In this document: piece after piece, positions 57,284 through 64,000 of the stretch | Layout: every line of letters begins with the position of its first letter | How positions within the stretch are numbered: position 1 is the stretch's first letter | Assembly (NCBI RefSeq): GCF_006352025.1 | Contig: NZ_CP040936.1 | Span: forward strand, 3,536,001-3,600,000 | Direction of reading: 5' to 3' | Source of the DNA: Hymenobacter sp. DG01 | Lineage (GTDB): Bacteria > Bacteroidota > Bacteroidia > Cytophagales > Hymenobacteraceae | Length of the DNA: 64,000 bases | Notes under the pieces: model-generated | The model's input: the letters and a program-made list of their open reading frames with translations, nothing else | Database searches by the model: none | What the model was told of the DNA's origin: nothing | Translations under genes and position numbers: made by a program

Positions 57284-59722
57284 GGAACTAATGCCTTTGG
57301 GCTGCACCTGCATGCGGCTGAGGTTGAGTTCCAGGTCATCGTCTTCCTCGTGGTAGTTGTCGTCGTAATGACGGATACCGGATTGGTCGATAACGTCTTC
57401 GTCCTTGCCGTGCTCAAAGGTAACGAGCAGACAGGGCAGCAGAATCAGGTTGGAAAAGTTGGTAATCAGCAGGCTGGCCGACATCAACAGGCCCAAGGCC
57501 TTAGTACCGCCGAACTCTGAGAAGGCAAACACCGAAAAGCCCAGAAACAGCACAATGCTGGTGTAAATCATGCTGGTACCGGCCTCCGAAAGCGTAGTGG
57601 TAATGGCAGCCTTTACCCGGCGGCCGTTGGCGGCCATTTCCTGCCGGAATTTGGCCAGCAGGTGAATGGAGTTGTCGCCATCAATACCCAGGGCAATGCT
57701 GAAAATCAGGGCAGTGCTGGGCTTGAGCGGAATGCCAAAGTAGCCCATAATCCCGCCCGTAAGCAGCAGGGTGAAGAAGTTGGGCAGCAGGGTAAAGAAC
57801 ACCGCCCGGATGCTGCGGAACAGAATCAGGACCACCACGCCAACCAGCAAAAACGCATGCCAGAGACTGGTTTTGAGCGTCCCGATCAGGTACTCATTGC
57901 CTTTGGTGAAGATGATGGTGGTACCGGTCAGCTTCACTTTCAGGTCCGTGCCCTTGAAAATCCGGTCGATTTCGGGCTTGATACGGTTGTTGATCAGCGT
58001 ATCGAGGTTGTGCGAGCCTACGTCGGCAATCTTCAGCGAGATGCGCGCCTGCTGCATGGTGCTGTCGGTGAAGGACCGCAACAGCTTGCTGGTGAGCTGG
58101 CCCTCAGTGCCCTTCGTGGACTGAGAGCGGGCCAGGTAGCTGAACACATAGTTCTTCTCGGAGTTATCGGGGAGGCGATAGAACTCGGGGTTGCCGTTGT
58201 AGAAAGCCTGGGTCGAGGCTTTCAGGAAGGTCACCACGCTGACGGGGGTAGTCAGCACGGGCTGGGTGCGCAGGAAGTTTTCCAGCCGGTCAATCCGCTC
58301 CAGGTTTTTGAGCTTCAGCAGGCCCTTAGGGCGGCCGGTATCTACCACCATTTCCAGAGGCATTACGCCGTTGAAGTGCTGCTCAAAGAACTTCAGGTCG
58401 GAGTTTACCGACGAGTCCTTAGGCAGATCATCCACCATGTAGCTTACCGACTTCACTTTGGTTACCCCGAACGAAGCCAGCACCAGCAAAACCAGAGCCG
58501 TGAGGTACACCGTGCGCCGGCGCTCCAGCACCAGGTAGTCGAAGAACTCCAGCAGCTTGGTCAGGGGCTTGGCCTCCAGGTGCTCCAGCTGCTTGGGGGT
58601 AGGTGGTGGCAGAATGGTGAAGATGATGGGCATCAGGATAAACGATACCGCAAACGCCACGAAAATATTGAGGGTAGCCACCAGCCCAAACTGGTACAGA
58701 ATAGCAATGTTGGTGAAGCAGAACACCACGAAGCCAATGGCCGTGGTGGTGTTGTTCATGAGCGTTACCAACCCGATTTTGCGCACCACCCGTGCCATGG
58801 CCAGCACCTGGTTGCCCGATTTGCGGTAGTCGTAGTGGTAGCGGCTGAGTAGGTAGGTGCAGTTCGGGATGCCGATAACGATGATGATGCTCGGAATCAG
58901 GCCCGTGAGCAGGTTAATCTTGTAGCCCAGCAGCACCATGCTCCCGATGCACCACGTCACCACAATCAGCACAATCAGCAGCGGGAACACCACCGCCGAC
59001 CACGTTCGGAAAAACATGAGCAAGGTCGCGGCCATCATCACAATGGTCAGGGCCACGAACAGCTTCATTTCCGAGGCCACTTTGGTGGTCATGGTGGCCC
59101 GCACGTAGGGTAGGCCGGCGTAGTGCATCTTGATGCCGGTCTTCGCCTGAAACCGCTCAGCGCGGCCCAGAATTTCCTGCATCACGGCCTCGCGCCGGCT
59201 GGAATTCAGGTACTTGGGGTCCATGGTGAGGGCCAGCAGCGTGGCTCCGGTGGTGGGCGAAATCAGCTGGCCTTTGTAGAACTCCTGGGAGTTGACCACC
59301 CGCATCAGCGAGTCGAGCTCGGGCTGGGTGCGTGGGAAGTTGCGGAAGATAGGCTCGGCCCGGAAGGTTTGGGTGGCGGTATCCTTTACCAGGCGGGGTA
59401 GGCGCGTTACACCCAGCACCCCGTTTACGCCCTGCACCCTGCTGAGCGTATCGGTGAGGGTGCGCAGCTCATTGAACTTGCGCAGCTCATACACCGAGCT
59501 ATCCTGCATGCCCAGCACCAGCACGTTGCCATCCTCGCCAAACTGCCGCTTGAACTGCTGGAAGTACACCATGTCGGGGTCGTCGGGGGCTACCACCTGG
59601 GCGAAGTCGTAGGTCATCTGCACCTTCCGGGCTTCCCAGGCCATAAACACCGTGATAATAGCCAACAGCCCGATGAGCAGGCGGCGGTTCTTAATGACGA
59701 ACAGGGCAAGGTTTCTCCACAT
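57281..59722 (-). CDS. RND superfamily (MMPL-type) transporter
   Basis: An 813-residue membrane protein with twelve helices in two repeats, each preceded by a large periplasmic domain. First-half segments such as PNCTYLLSRYHYDYRKSGN and second-half GIDGDNSIHLLAKFRQE correspond to the sterol-sensing/RND helix 4-6 region. It has no partner membrane-fusion or outer-membrane protein, as for hopanoid or lipid exporters (HpnN/MMPL). Cargo is unknown. The stop codon is in the right arm of a long inverted repeat. Confidence 0.9.
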   Translation of the reverse strand: MWRNLALFVIKNRRLLIGLLAIITVFMAWEARKVQMTYDFAQVVAPDDPDMVYFQQFKRQFGEDGNVLVLGMQDSSVYELRKFNELRTLTDTLSRVQGVNGVLGVTRLPRLVKDTATQTFRAEPIFRNFPRTQPELDSLMRVVNSQEFYKGQLISPTTGATLLALTMDPKYLNSSRREAVMQEILGRAERFQAKTGIKMHYAGLPYVRATMTTKVASEMKLFVALTIVMMAATLLMFFRTWSAVVFPLLIVLIVVTWCIGSMVLLGYKINLLTGLIPSIIIVIGIPNCTYLLSRYHYDYRKSGNQVLAMARVVRKIGLVTLMNNTTTAIGFVVFCFTNIAILYQFGLVATLNIFVAFAVSFILMPIIFTILPPPTPKQLEHLEAKPLTKLLEFFDYLVLERRRTVYLTALVLLVLASFGVTKVKSVSYMVDDLPKDSSVNSDLKFFEQHFNGVMPLEMVVDTGRPKGLLKLKNLERIDRLENFLRTQPVLTTPVSVVTFLKASTQAFYNGNPEFYRLPDNSEKNYVFSYLARSQSTKGTEGQLTSKLLRSFTDSTMQQARISLKIADVGSHNLDTLINNRIKPEIDRIFKGTDLKVKLTGTTIIFTKGNEYLIGTLKTSLWHAFLLVGVVVLILFRSIRAVFFTLLPNFFTLLLTGGIMGYFGIPLKPSTALIFSIALGIDGDNSIHLLAKFRQEMAANGRRVKAAITTTLSEAGTSMIYTSIVLFLGFSVFAFSEFGGTKALGLLMSASLLITNFSNLILLPCLLVTFEHGKDEDVIDQSGIRHYDDNYHEEDDDLELNLSRMQVQPKGISS

Positions 59723-59739
59723 AGGCTGCTAAAATGCAG

Positions 59740-59747
59740 CAAAGGTA
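59740..59747 (-). promoter_or_regulatory. Bacteroidota -7 element upstream of the RND gene
   Basis: Minus-strand TACCTTTG, exact TAnnTTTG, 17 bases before the ATG: a short leader is implied. The remainder of the gap 59723-59958 shows nothing else. Confidence 0.5.
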
Positions 59748-59958
59748 CGCAACCCCCGGCAGGTATCCGGTGCGGCTCCGGCATTAACCCCGCCGACAGG
59801 TTACAGCTCAGCCTGAGTTAGTTAGTTGGTTATTTTATTTTTTATTCTGAGTATAGGGAACATTTCATGAGCCCTGGCGCGTAAATATCCATACGTCAGT
59901 GCATTGCGGTATCTACCATTTGTATTATACCTGGTATTGACTGTCATTTTTCATTGCA

Positions 59959-60360
59959 ATGATCCTCTACCATTCCCCGGATGCGGCTGTCACCTACCAT
60001 CCGGCCTCTCAAACACTGCACCTCAACCTCACGGCCACTCGCTCGGGCGTATCGTTCGGGCAGGCGTATCAGCAGGCCCTGGAAGCCATGCTGGCCCGGA
60101 ACGTGGGCAAGCTGCTCCTGGACCTGAAGCACAGCGTTTCCCTGACCGAGGAAGCCGAACTGCTGCACCCGCTTTCCACGGTGCTACCCCAGGAGCTGCC
60201 GCGCCCTTTGTTTATTGCCGCTGTCGTATCGGAGGGGCAGTACCGTTACCAGATCGGTAGCTCCCTGGCCTCCTACCCCCAACTCCGGCCCAAGTCGAGT
60301 TCAACTACTTTACCTCCCGCCGCGACGCTACCGCCTGGTTGGGCGAAAACTAGGGGGTAG
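59959..60360 (+). CDS. STAS/SEC14-like protein with an apparent C-terminal frameshift
   Basis: A 133-residue frame whose first ~112 residues follow the STAS-like pattern (ILYHSPDAAVTYHPASQTLHL, VGKLLLDLKHS, PLFIAAVVSEG). From about residue 113 it turns into Pro/Ser/Thr-rich sequence and stops at 60360. In the frame one base back, EFNYFTSRRDATAWLGEN then TAG at 60351-60353 is the normal end of this family. One base therefore seems lost near 60291-60296 (AAGTCGAG where AAGGTCGAG is expected). Real mutation or assembly error cannot be told apart. Confidence 0.65.
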   Translation: MILYHSPDAAVTYHPASQTLHLNLTATRSGVSFGQAYQQALEAMLARNVGKLLLDLKHSVSLTEEAELLHPLSTVLPQELPRPLFIAAVVSEGQYRYQIGSSLASYPQLRPKSSSTTLPPAATLPPGWAKTRG

Positions 60361-60376
60361 CAAGTTTCAGCCGTAT

Positions 60377-60418
60377 AAACAGAAAGGCCGCCGGAGCAAT
60401 CCGGCGGCCTTTCTGTTT
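60377..60418. terminator. Bidirectional 19-bp perfect terminator
   Basis: AAACAGAAAGGCCGCCGGA and its exact complement with a GCAA loop, between the STAS-like gene and glyS. Confidence 0.92.
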
Positions 60419-60557
60419 GTAGCACGGACTTTAGTCCGTCGGCGCCAGTGGCCTAGCGCGGGACCCGTACGGACTAAAGTCCGTGCTACAGGGCTCGGTT
60501 CCGTCCGGTGCCGTGCTTCTGGGCACCGGGCGTGTACGGACTAAAGTCCGTGCTACA
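60419..60557. repeat. Three copies of a palindromic GTAGCACGGACTTTAGTCCGT repeat
   Basis: Copies at 60419-60439 (plus), 60468-60490 and 60534-60557 (both reversed). Each has the inner palindrome ACGGACTTTAGTCCGT-like. They flank a GC-rich spacer. The third copy supplies the stop codon TAG of glyS (CTG TAG CAC). Confidence 0.85.
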
Positions 60558-62070
60558 GCTTTTCGAAAATGCGGGAGAAGCTCACGGCCTCGCCGATGTA
60601 GCCGCGCAGCTCGGCAATCGGCATGCGGGTCTGCTCGCGGGAGTCGCGGTGACGGACCGTTACGGTGTTGTCCTCCAGGGTCTGATGATCCACGGCAATG
60701 CAGAAGGGCGTGCCGATGAGGTCCTGGCGGGTGTAGCGCGTGCCGATGGAGTCCTTCTCCTCCACCACCAGCGGGAAGTCGTGGCGCAGGGAGTTGTAGA
60801 TTTCGTTGGCTTTTTCAGGCAGGCCGTCCTTTTTCACCAGCGGGAAAATAGCGGCCTTGATGGGCGCTACGGCCGGGTGCAGGCGCAGCAGCTTGCGGGT
60901 TTTGGTTTGCTGCTTCTCGCCCTCACCCTCCACAATGGTTTCTTCCTGGTAAGCCTGACAGAGCGTAGCCAGAAACAGGCGGTCGGCGCCCACCGAGGTT
61001 TCCACCACGTAAGGCACGTAGTTGCCGTAGGGCTTGCCGGTTTCGGGGTTGATGTCGTTGTCGAAGTACTGCTGCTTCTTACGGCTGAGCGTCTGGTGCT
61101 GCATCAGGTCGAAGTCGGAGCGGGAGTGGATGCCCTCAATTTCCTTGAAGCCGAAGGGGAACTCATACTCGATATCGACGGCGGCTTTGGCGTAGTGGGC
61201 CAGCTTGTCGTGGTCGTGGAAGCGGAGCTTGTCGGCGGGCAGGCCCAGGGCCTCGTGCCAGCGGCGGCGGGTTTCCTTCCACTGGTTGTACCACTCGCCC
61301 TCGGTGCCAGGGCGCACGAAGAACTGCATTTCCATCTGCTCAAACTCCCGCATGCGGAAGATGAACTGGCGGGCCACAATCTCGTTGCGGAAGGCCTTGC
61401 CGATCTGGGCAATGCCAAACGGCACCTTCTGGCGCGCCGACTTCTGCACGTTCAGGAAGTTCACGAAGATGCCCTGGGCGGTTTCGGGGCGCAGGTAAAT
61501 TTTGCTCGAGTCGTCGGCCACGGCGCCTACCTGCGTCGAGAACATGAGGTTGAACTGGCGCACATCGGTCCAGTTGCCGGTTTTCGAAACGGGGCAGATA
61601 ATCTTCTCGTCGAGGATGAGCTGCTTTACGCCGGCCAGGTCCTCGGCCGTGAGCAGGCGGCCCATTTCGGCCAGCAGAGTTTCGGCGCGGGCTATTTCGC
61701 CGTTTTTCTCGTACTCGGCGGCTTTGTCTTCGAGCAGCACGTCGGCGCGGTAGCGCTTCTTGCTGTCGAGGTTGTCAATCATGGGGTCCGAAAAGCCATC
61801 GACGTGACCGGAGGCTTTCCAGGTGAGCGGATGCATGAAGATGGCCGCGTCAATGCCTACCACGTTCTGGTTGAGCTGGGTCATGGCCCGCCACCAGAGC
61901 TGCTTGAGGTTGTTTTTGAGCTCCACACCGTTGGGGCCGTAGTCGTACACGGCGGCCAGGCCGTCGTAGATTTCCGAGGAAGGGAATACGAAGCCGTATT
62001 CCTTGGCGTGCGACACGATATCGGCCAGGGTGTTTTCGGCCGTGGCGGCGGGTTTCTGCTCGTTGCTCAT
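60553..62070 (-). CDS. glyS: Glycine--tRNA ligase (single-chain, dimeric type)
   Basis: A 505-residue class II synthetase of the alpha2 (GlyQS) type: GFVFPSSEIYDGLAAVYDYGPNGVELKNN, motif 2 in FRNEIVARQFIFRMREFEQMEMQFF, and motif 3 in the end region GTRYTRQDLIGTPFCIAVDHQ. Normal length and motifs. Start at the ATG 62070 (MSNEQKPAA). Its stop codon lies inside a repeat copy, so the native terminus may have been slightly altered. Confidence 0.96.
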   Translation of the reverse strand: MSNEQKPAATAENTLADIVSHAKEYGFVFPSSEIYDGLAAVYDYGPNGVELKNNLKQLWWRAMTQLNQNVVGIDAAIFMHPLTWKASGHVDGFSDPMIDNLDSKKRYRADVLLEDKAAEYEKNGEIARAETLLAEMGRLLTAEDLAGVKQLILDEKIICPVSKTGNWTDVRQFNLMFSTQVGAVADDSSKIYLRPETAQGIFVNFLNVQKSARQKVPFGIAQIGKAFRNEIVARQFIFRMREFEQMEMQFFVRPGTEGEWYNQWKETRRRWHEALGLPADKLRFHDHDKLAHYAKAAVDIEYEFPFGFKEIEGIHSRSDFDLMQHQTLSRKKQQYFDNDINPETGKPYGNYVPYVVETSVGADRLFLATLCQAYQEETIVEGEGEKQQTKTRKLLRLHPAVAPIKAAIFPLVKKDGLPEKANEIYNSLRHDFPLVVEEKDSIGTRYTRQDLIGTPFCIAVDHQTLEDNTVTVRHRDSREQTRMPIAELRGYIGEAVSFSRIFEKL

Positions 62071-62207
62071 GAAGGAGGGTAGTAAGTAGAAGGTAGTAAG
62101 CAGCAGGAACCGGCGGAAAGGCAGCCGGCAGGCAAAGGCCGTAAGGCAACAGGCCGCCGGCATTACCAGCGGCAGCTATCAACTTACTACCTTCTTCCTG
62201 CTACTCA
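62071..62207. repeat. Structured repeat upstream of glyS
   Basis: GAAGGTAGTAAG (62089-62100) pairs with CTTACTACCTTC (62183-62194); the left arm is built of GTAGTAAGTAGAAGGTAGTAAGCAG words, and the GC-rich loop forms further CCGGC/GCCGG pairings. It starts right at the glyS start codon. The rest of the gap to 62453 has the pit promoter and, on the minus strand at 62323-62409, a 28-codon open stretch ending in KPGYRGAKRKK without a start; I do not call it a gene. Confidence 0.55.
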
Positions 62208-62410
62208 GTGGCAAAAGTAGCCAAAGCTAGAGCTTGCTACCTACCCCTACCCCCACAAATAGCCCCGAACCCTTGCCTTTCAATAAATTACTGAGCTCCA
62301 GCGGCCGCGGCCTAACCCGGCGCTACTTCTTGCGTTTAGCGCCTCGATAGCCGGGCTTGTCGGTGGGTCCGGTAACAATTTCATAATCTTGCGCCCCCTT
62401 TGGGCGGTCC

Positions 62411-62418
62411 TACCTTTG
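62411..62418 (+). promoter_or_regulatory. Bacteroidota -7 element upstream of the phosphate permease
   Basis: TACCTTTG, exact TAnnTTTG, 35 bases before the ATG at 62454, with a TTG about 20 bases upstream. Confidence 0.6.
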
Positions 62419-62453
62419 GTTACCGAAACTGAATCTTCACCAATCCCCCCTTT

Positions 62454-63860
62454 ATGTTTGGCTTAGAGCCTCATGTGCTGTTGCTGCTGATTGCCTGTTT
62501 GGTAGCAGCCTGCGCGTTTGAATTTGTCAACGGTTTCCACGATACGGCCAACGCCGTGGCGACGGTGATTTACACCAACTCGCTGCGGCCGTGGGTAGCC
62601 GTGGTGTGGTCGGCGTTCTGGAATTTCGTGGGCGTTATTGCCGGCGGTATCAGCGTGGCCATGAGCATCGTGTACCTGCTGCCCGTAGAAAGCCTCGTCG
62701 ATCAGAACGTGTACCACGGCATTGCCATGGTCGGGGCCCTGATTGTGGCGGCCATCATCTGGAACGTAGGCACCTGGTACTACGGGCTCCCCTCTTCCTC
62801 CTCGCACGCCCTTATCGGCTCCATCCTGGGGGTAGGCATTGCCTTCTCGCTGCTGCCCGGCAGCGGGGCCTCGGCCGTGAACTGGGGCAAGGCCGGCGAA
62901 ACCGGCGCGGCCCTGCTCATCAGCCCCCTGTTCGGCTTTTCGCTGACCATTGTTCTGATGTTTCTGCTGCGGCGCTTCGTGCGCAACAAGGCCATCTTTA
63001 AGGAGCCCCACAAGCGCAAGCCCCCACCCATCTGGATTCGCCTGATTCTGATTGCGACCTGCACCCTGGTGAGCTACTTCCACGGCTCCAACGACGGGCA
63101 GAAGGGCGTAGGCCTGATTATGCTGATTCTGATTGGCATCGTGCCCGTGCACTTCGCCCTGAATCAGAAGCTCAATCCCCTGGATATGCGCGACTCGCTT
63201 ACGCGGGTGGAACAGGTAATGCAAAAGCTGAACCCGGCTGAACTGGGCGAGGCCGACCGGAAGCTGCTGGCCGAAGTGCGCACCCAAACCACTACCCTCG
63301 ACCAGATTTTCGCCGGCAAAACCGACGTGAAGCAGCTGCCCGAGCAATCCCGCTTTGAAATCCGGAAGGCTATCCTGCTGCTTTACACCCGGGCCAAGAA
63401 ACTCACGGCCAGCGAAAAGGTGCCCCTGAGCTCCGCTGACCGCAAGGTGTATGAAGACAGCATTGCCCAGATGCGCACCTTCACGGATTATGCCCCCTGG
63501 CAGGTTTCTCTGATGGTAGCTCTTTCTCTGGGCATCGGGACGATGATTGGCTGGCAGCGCATCGTGAAAACTATTGGGGAGCGGATCGGGAAGGAGCACC
63601 TGACGTATGCCCAAGGCGCTTCCTCGGAGCTGGTAGCCGCCGCCATGATTGGTGCTTCCACCGGCTTCGGCCTGCCCTCCTCCACTACCCACGTGCTGTC
63701 CTCGGCCATTGCGGGTAGTATGGTGGCCAACCGCGGCATCAAGAACCTCAACCCCCAGATGGTGCGCAACATTGCCCTGGCCTGGGTGCTGACCCTGCCC
63801 GTAACGATGGTGCTGGCCGGCGGTCTGTTTCTGCTGTTCCGCAGCATTATGCCTTCCTAA
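62454..63860 (+). CDS. pit: Low-affinity inorganic phosphate transporter (PiT family)
   Basis: A 468-residue permease with about ten helices. FVNGFHDTANAVAT and FHGSNDGQKGVGLI are the two PiT signature repeats, each with the phosphate/metal-binding Asn-Asp pair. A hydrophilic loop of about 130 residues separates the halves (about 225-340), as in PitA-type carriers, here with KLNPAELGEADRKLLAEV. Own promoter and terminator. Confidence 0.95.
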   Translation: MFGLEPHVLLLLIACLVAACAFEFVNGFHDTANAVATVIYTNSLRPWVAVVWSAFWNFVGVIAGGISVAMSIVYLLPVESLVDQNVYHGIAMVGALIVAAIIWNVGTWYYGLPSSSSHALIGSILGVGIAFSLLPGSGASAVNWGKAGETGAALLISPLFGFSLTIVLMFLLRRFVRNKAIFKEPHKRKPPPIWIRLILIATCTLVSYFHGSNDGQKGVGLIMLILIGIVPVHFALNQKLNPLDMRDSLTRVEQVMQKLNPAELGEADRKLLAEVRTQTTTLDQIFAGKTDVKQLPEQSRFEIRKAILLLYTRAKKLTASEKVPLSSADRKVYEDSIAQMRTFTDYAPWQVSLMVALSLGIGTMIGWQRIVKTIGERIGKEHLTYAQGASSELVAAAMIGASTGFGLPSSTTHVLSSAIAGSMVANRGIKNLNPQMVRNIALAWVLTLPVTMVLAGGLFLLFRSIMPS

Positions 63861-63874
63861 GTTATTCTTGGAAT

Positions 63875-63919
63875 AAAACAAAAAGACCGCTCCGGAGTCC
63901 GGAGCGGTCTTTTTGTTTT
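63875..63919. terminator. 22-bp perfect terminator after pit
   Basis: AAAACAAAAAGACCGCTCCGGA (63875-63896) is matched exactly by 63898-63919 with a single-base centre. T-run follows on both strands. Behind it (63920-64000) only a possible minus-strand end of an unidentified frame is visible. Confidence 0.93.
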
Positions 63920-64000
63920 CACCTAGAAATGAGGCAGTTTACTTGCTAGTTATTTTAGCTCTCAAAGTGGGACAAGCTGTTGAAAACTCCCGGTTATGAG

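Noticed and set aside
60419..60557. CRISPR array made of the three GTAGCACGGACTTTAGTCCGT copies
   Set aside because: Copies are in mixed orientation with irregular spacers of different length and no cas genes are near; this is an interspersed palindromic repeat.
62323..62409. Minus-strand 28-codon open stretch ending KPGYRGAKRKK
   Set aside because: No start codon, bounded by a stop right upstream and overlapping the pit promoter. It could be the end of a lost gene, but evidence is too thin.
63939..64000. Possible end of a minus-strand gene running in from the right edge
   Set aside because: Only about 20 codons are open, with no recognisable motif. Terminator placement allows it but does not prove it.

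Overview
The window reads as chromosomal DNA of a GC-rich member of the Bacteroidota, most likely the Hymenobacter/Hymenobacteraceae group (inference). Reasons: at least ten start-proximal copies of the Bacteroidota -7 promoter element TAnnTTTG; families largely typical of the phylum (DUF4270 lipoprotein, lipoprotein-like LptC, bacterial GH3 protein, stand-alone starch-synthase N-domain, DksA-like protein with a degraded zinc finger, C-terminal PpiD with SurA-type domains); and many long, nearly perfect hairpins between genes. No tRNA, rRNA, CRISPR array, insertion sequence or prophage was recognised.

Layout. 1-7 kb: end of a membrane protein, a hypothetical membrane protein overlapping a GGGP-synthase-family prenyltransferase, an AraC regulator, acyl-CoA dehydrogenase, a zinc metallopeptidase, the heptose-1-P adenylyltransferase rfaE2 and a flippase-like protein. 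6.7-12.5 kb: panD and panC facing away from a GT5-only starch-synthase homologue, a DUF4270 lipoprotein and glmS. 12.6-17.4 kb: RidA, small membrane protein, pentapeptide protein, gltX, AIM24-like protein. 17.6-24.5 kb: MORN-type lipoprotein, GH3, lptB, M61 peptidase and recJ. 25-32.4 kb: TPR protein, ppiD, and the coaX/outer-membrane protein/lptC/small membrane protein operon. 32.5-37.8 kb: a pseudouridine synthase with a huge disordered N-terminus, DksA-like protein, ribH, TPR protein and pdhA. 37.9-41.4 kb: recF and a DUF721/DciA-type gene, a gene-free stretch, a thioesterase, an exact 16-bp parS site, and a small HTH gene surrounded by repeated GTGTAACG/TGTTACA words. 41.4-53.5 kb: glycerophosphodiesterase, DUF2939-like protein, rhomboid, polyprenyl synthase, TonB-like protein, RNase R, an ATP-grasp remnant, DUF2199 protein, double ABC ATPase, aldo/keto reductase, lspA. 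53.7-64 kb: ileS, RND transporter, a frameshifted STAS-like gene, glyS and a phosphate permease.

Functionally this is mainly core genome: translation (gltX, ileS, glyS, pseudouridine synthase), envelope building (lptB, lptC, rfaE2, lspA, ppiD, glmS), CoA synthesis (panC, panD, coaX), riboflavin (ribH), DNA and RNA maintenance (recF, recJ, RNase R). The most unusual part is 37.9-41.3 kb, where replication/repair genes, a parS centromere and an HTH gene embedded in its own motif array lie together; I read it as a candidate origin-proximal segregation locus, with no recognisable dnaA gene or DnaA-box cluster. The second theme is non-coding structure: convergent genes are separated by hairpins that can fill the whole gap, and several genes carry a structured repeat just upstream of the start codon.
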